From Desulfobulbaceae bacterium (GTDB lineage Bacteria; Desulfobacterota; Desulfobulbia; Desulfobulbales; Desulfocapsaceae): a stretch of 64,000 nt of DNA. This document shows, one piece after another, positions 61,848 to 64,000 of the stretch (the stretch's first letter is position 1; each line of letters begins with the position of its first letter). A program made the translations under genes and the position numbers. The stretch lies in the NCBI GenBank assembly GCA_011390165.1, contig JAABSV010000001.1, forward strand, positions 97,890 to 161,889, read 5' to 3'. The notes beneath the pieces are model-generated. The model was not told where the DNA came from, did no database searches, and worked only from the letters and a program-made list of their open reading frames with translations.

Positions 61848-63593
61848 ATGCAAGGAAAACCGCCGGAAAAGGAAGTTGCAAAGAAAAAACCCATTGAACC
61901 GACCCTCCATTTTCGCACCGAGCCGATAGCCATCGGTGAAGATGAAACGAGCGAACCGGTAACCGTTGCCGAACTGGTACCGGAAGGCCACCTTCTTGCC
62001 GATTTCCCCAATTTTGCCAAATTTGCCGCCCTGGGTTACTCCCGAGTACCCTTAGAACCTGGCGATTTTGCCTATCTCGGGGAGGATGAGTTCTCTGTTC
62101 TGGCTGCCGTCCCCGGCTACCCGAAAATACGGAAGATCCGCCGCAAGGATGTTGCCGAGATGATCACCGTCGTCTCCATAGAGCCGGTAGTGCTGATCTC
62201 CCCGGACAACATGAAGGCCAGCCTGGTAATCCACCCACCCCTGCAAGATGGCCACAGCCTGCAAAAGGAAACCCTCGAAGAGTTGCTTCACCGGCAGAAC
62301 ATCGTCTATGGGCTTAACCCGGATGCCATTGCCCATGCCAAGAACCTCATCGCCGAGGGGGCTAAAGAGTTCAACCGAGTGCTGATCGCCAGTGGTCAAC
62401 TGGTGGGGGAGAGCACCGACGCCTTTCTCCGTTTCGATCTGGAAATTGGCCCCATTGCCGGAATAGTTCTTCCCGACGGCTCCATCGACTTTCGCGAGCG
62501 GCGGGTGATGGTCGGGGTGAGTGCAGGTGAAATTATCGCCACCAAGATACCAGCCAGTCAGGGAAAACCGGGTATAAATGTCTTCGCTGAAGAGACCCCG
62601 GCCCGGGAAGGAAAGGACCTCAAGGTGGAGGTGATCAATGACGCCAGATACTCACCACAGACCATGCAGGTCACCGCCACCAGAGACGGCGTGCTGTCGG
62701 TCACTAACAATAAGGTGATCAAGGTCTGTTCGCACCAGGTGATCAACGGCGATATCGACTACGAGATCGGCAACGTTGACAGCCACAACAGCGTCACCAT
62801 CAACGGGTCGATCCAACCCGGTTTTCGCATCACTGTCGGCGGCGACCTAAAGGTCGGCGGCAGCGTCATGTCGGCCAAACTGCACTGCGGTGGCAATCTG
62901 GTGGTCCGCGGCGGCATAACCGGCAAGAACAGTGTCCTGAAAGTAACCGGCGATGCCGACATCAGTTTCATCGAACAGGGCAACCTGGAGTGTGGCGGCA
63001 TCGTCGTTATCCGCCGCCAGTGCTACTACAGCAGGATCATTGCCGGCGGTGATATCCGCTGTCAGCCGAGTTCGATCATCATGGGCGGCGAACTGGTCGC
63101 CGCTGGAAGTATCTCCCTAGGTGATGTCGGTGGCGAAAACAGCGAACCGGCAACCATCTCCGCCGGGGTCCTGGTGGAGAGGCTGGACGAGTTGATGGCT
63201 CTGAAAAAAGCGGCGGTCGAGCAGCAGGATGCCATCGTTCAGTGGCTGCAGCGCTACCGGGGCAGTTCCAGTTCCAAAAAGGTCCGGGAGATGGAAAAAC
63301 AGCTGGCCGAGACGAAGCTGCTGCTTCTGCGGGTCAACCTTATTCCCGGTACCGGCCGTTATTCCCGGGTGGCGGGGCCGGACGGTGCGGCTGTCGCCGA
63401 AGGGGACGACTACCGAAGTGATGGCGGCATTGCCATCGAAAGCATCAAGGTCGATGTCAACGGCACCATCCTCGCCGGCACCATGCTCCGTATCGGCAAC
63501 CGCCGACTGAAGCTGGAAAAGACTGTCTCTGCCAGAAGGTTCCGGCTGAACCCCAGTGGCAAACAGATCATTGCCACCCCGATTCGCCAGTAG
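61848..63593 (+). CDS. FapA/DUF342 family protein
   Basis: 581 residues. The central and C-terminal part is the FapA (DUF342) architecture: a beta-rich domain with VGVSAGEIIATKIPASQGKPG, then right-handed beta-helix-like repeats with SVTINGSIQPGFRITVGGD, LKVGGSVMSAKLHCGGNLVV and GGDIRCQPSSIIMGGELVA. A coiled coil follows (VERLDELMALKKAAVEQQ, about 445-500). FapA proteins are widespread and often associated with flagellar or polymer functions, but no activity is established. The N-terminal 130 residues are less conserved. AAGGAGGATTT gives a near-ideal ribosome site. Confidence 0.85.
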   Translation: MQGKPPEKEVAKKKPIEPTLHFRTEPIAIGEDETSEPVTVAELVPEGHLLADFPNFAKFAALGYSRVPLEPGDFAYLGEDEFSVLAAVPGYPKIRKIRRKDVAEMITVVSIEPVVLISPDNMKASLVIHPPLQDGHSLQKETLEELLHRQNIVYGLNPDAIAHAKNLIAEGAKEFNRVLIASGQLVGESTDAFLRFDLEIGPIAGIVLPDGSIDFRERRVMVGVSAGEIIATKIPASQGKPGINVFAEETPAREGKDLKVEVINDARYSPQTMQVTATRDGVLSVTNNKVIKVCSHQVINGDIDYEIGNVDSHNSVTINGSIQPGFRITVGGDLKVGGSVMSAKLHCGGNLVVRGGITGKNSVLKVTGDADISFIEQGNLECGGIVVIRRQCYYSRIIAGGDIRCQPSSIIMGGELVAAGSISLGDVGGENSEPATISAGVLVERLDELMALKKAAVEQQDAIVQWLQRYRGSSSSKKVREMEKQLAETKLLLLRVNLIPGTGRYSRVAGPDGAAVAEGDDYRSDGGIAIESIKVDVNGTILAGTMLRIGNRRLKLEKTVSARRFRLNPSGKQIIATPIRQ

Positions 63594-63612
63594 GGGCAGC
63601 AAAAAAACCAGC

Positions 63613-64000
63613 TCAGTAATCGCCCAGCCCTTCCCGGTCGAGCAGGGTGATCCGCCGGCCGTTGACCGCTATCAGCCGATCGTCACTCATCCGGGCAAAG
63701 ATCCGCGAGAGGGTCTCGGGAATCGTGCCGAGCAGGCTGGCCAACTGCCCCTTGGTGATCGGTAGTTCCACTGTCGCCACATCGCCCTGTTCCGCACTCA
63801 GGTAGAGCAGATAATCGGCCAGCCGTGCCGGCACCTCCTTGAGCGACAGATTTTCGATCTGGGCCGCGAAACGGCGGAGCCGTAGGGAAAGCACACCAAG
63901 CATGTTCAAGGCGATGGATGGGGTCTTTTCCACCAGGCGAATAAAGCGGTCCCGCGGGAAGTACATGGTCACACTCTTTTCCATCGCCTCAGCAGAGGCC
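63613..64000 (-). CDS. Crp/Fnr family regulator, 3' part
   Basis: The 3' 128 codons of a gene running off the window edge; the frame stays open to 64000, so the ATG at 63984 is internal. The visible part starts at the end of the sensor domain (ASAEAMEKSVTMYFPRD), continues through the dimerisation helix (PSIALNMLGVLSLRLRRFA) and ends with the winged helix-turn-helix (ITKGQLASLLGTIPETLSRI, then ARMSDDRLIAV). The recognition helix carries TIPETLSR, of the Fnr/Dnr type. Ligand-binding residues are outside the window. Confidence 0.9.
   Translation of the reverse strand, partial: ASAEAMEKSVTMYFPRDRFIRLVEKTPSIALNMLGVLSLRLRRFAAQIENLSLKEVPARLADYLLYLSAEQGDVATVELPITKGQLASLLGTIPETLSRIFARMSDDRLIAVNGRRITLLDREGLGDY

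Overview
The window is a dense, mostly housekeeping stretch of a moderately GC-rich Gram-negative genome. Gene content suggests a deltaproteobacterium (Desulfobacterota), perhaps a Desulfobulbales-type sulfate or sulfur metaboliser. The pointers are a manganese-type pyrophosphatase (PpaC), CydDC, a Tol system, RpoH, many class III cyclase and cyclic-nucleotide-binding proteins, and a ketosynthase/ACP/phytoene-desaturase-like lipid cluster. The taxonomy is an inference from gene content only. No rRNA, CRISPR array, insertion sequence or prophage was found; there is one tRNA gene (Glu, CUC).

Layout. 0-10 kb: 3' end of malQ; tRNA-Glu with a clear promoter and terminator; a crotonase-family protein; a PAS histidine kinase; cydD-cydC; a class III cyclase/cyclic-nucleotide-binding fusion overlapping a DEDDy exonuclease; an orphan umuD. 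10-18 kb: a lipoprotein, an S4 RNA-binding protein, a REC-GAF-adenylate cyclase, pepA, a CNNM/CBS membrane protein, a DegS-like protease, mgtE and a DUF2065 protein. 18-28 kb: purM, a Mog/MoaB-type protein, an EF-G paralogue, murJ, a phasin-like protein, a tRNA-dihydrouridine synthase and a large HEAT-like/CNB/PilZ protein. 28-34 kb: a six-gene cluster of ketosynthase, ACP, two phytoene-desaturase-like flavoproteins, ketoreductase and dehydratase, which looks like a dedicated polyene or unusual-lipid pathway. 34-39.5 kb: tolQ-tolR-tolA-tolB-cpoB (no pal) and tlyA. 39.6-48 kb: ppaC with a long leader, an unknown membrane-anchored protein, a GYF/AIM24 protein, a predicted metalloprotease, M18 aminopeptidase, lytic transglycosylase and ettA. 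48-57 kb: an Hpt protein, a threonylcarbamoyl-AMP synthase, a purD-purE fusion, a FadR-like TetR regulator with a matching operator, greA, a 1314-residue TPR/beta-barrel protein and a DegT aminotransferase. 57.5-64 kb: rpoH, lepA, an EamA transporter, a FapA/DUF342 protein and the 3' part of a Crp/Fnr regulator.

Themes. Nucleotide second messengers recur: two class III cyclases, two proteins with cyclic-nucleotide-binding domains (one also with PilZ) and a Crp/Fnr regulator. Envelope biogenesis recurs too: Tol, MurJ, lytic transglycosylase, DegS-like protease, the lipid cluster and the porin-like TPR protein. The most interesting region is the lipid cluster immediately upstream of tol. Start sites were chosen from ribosome binding sites, ATGA overlaps and family length; several differ from the longest possible reading frame.
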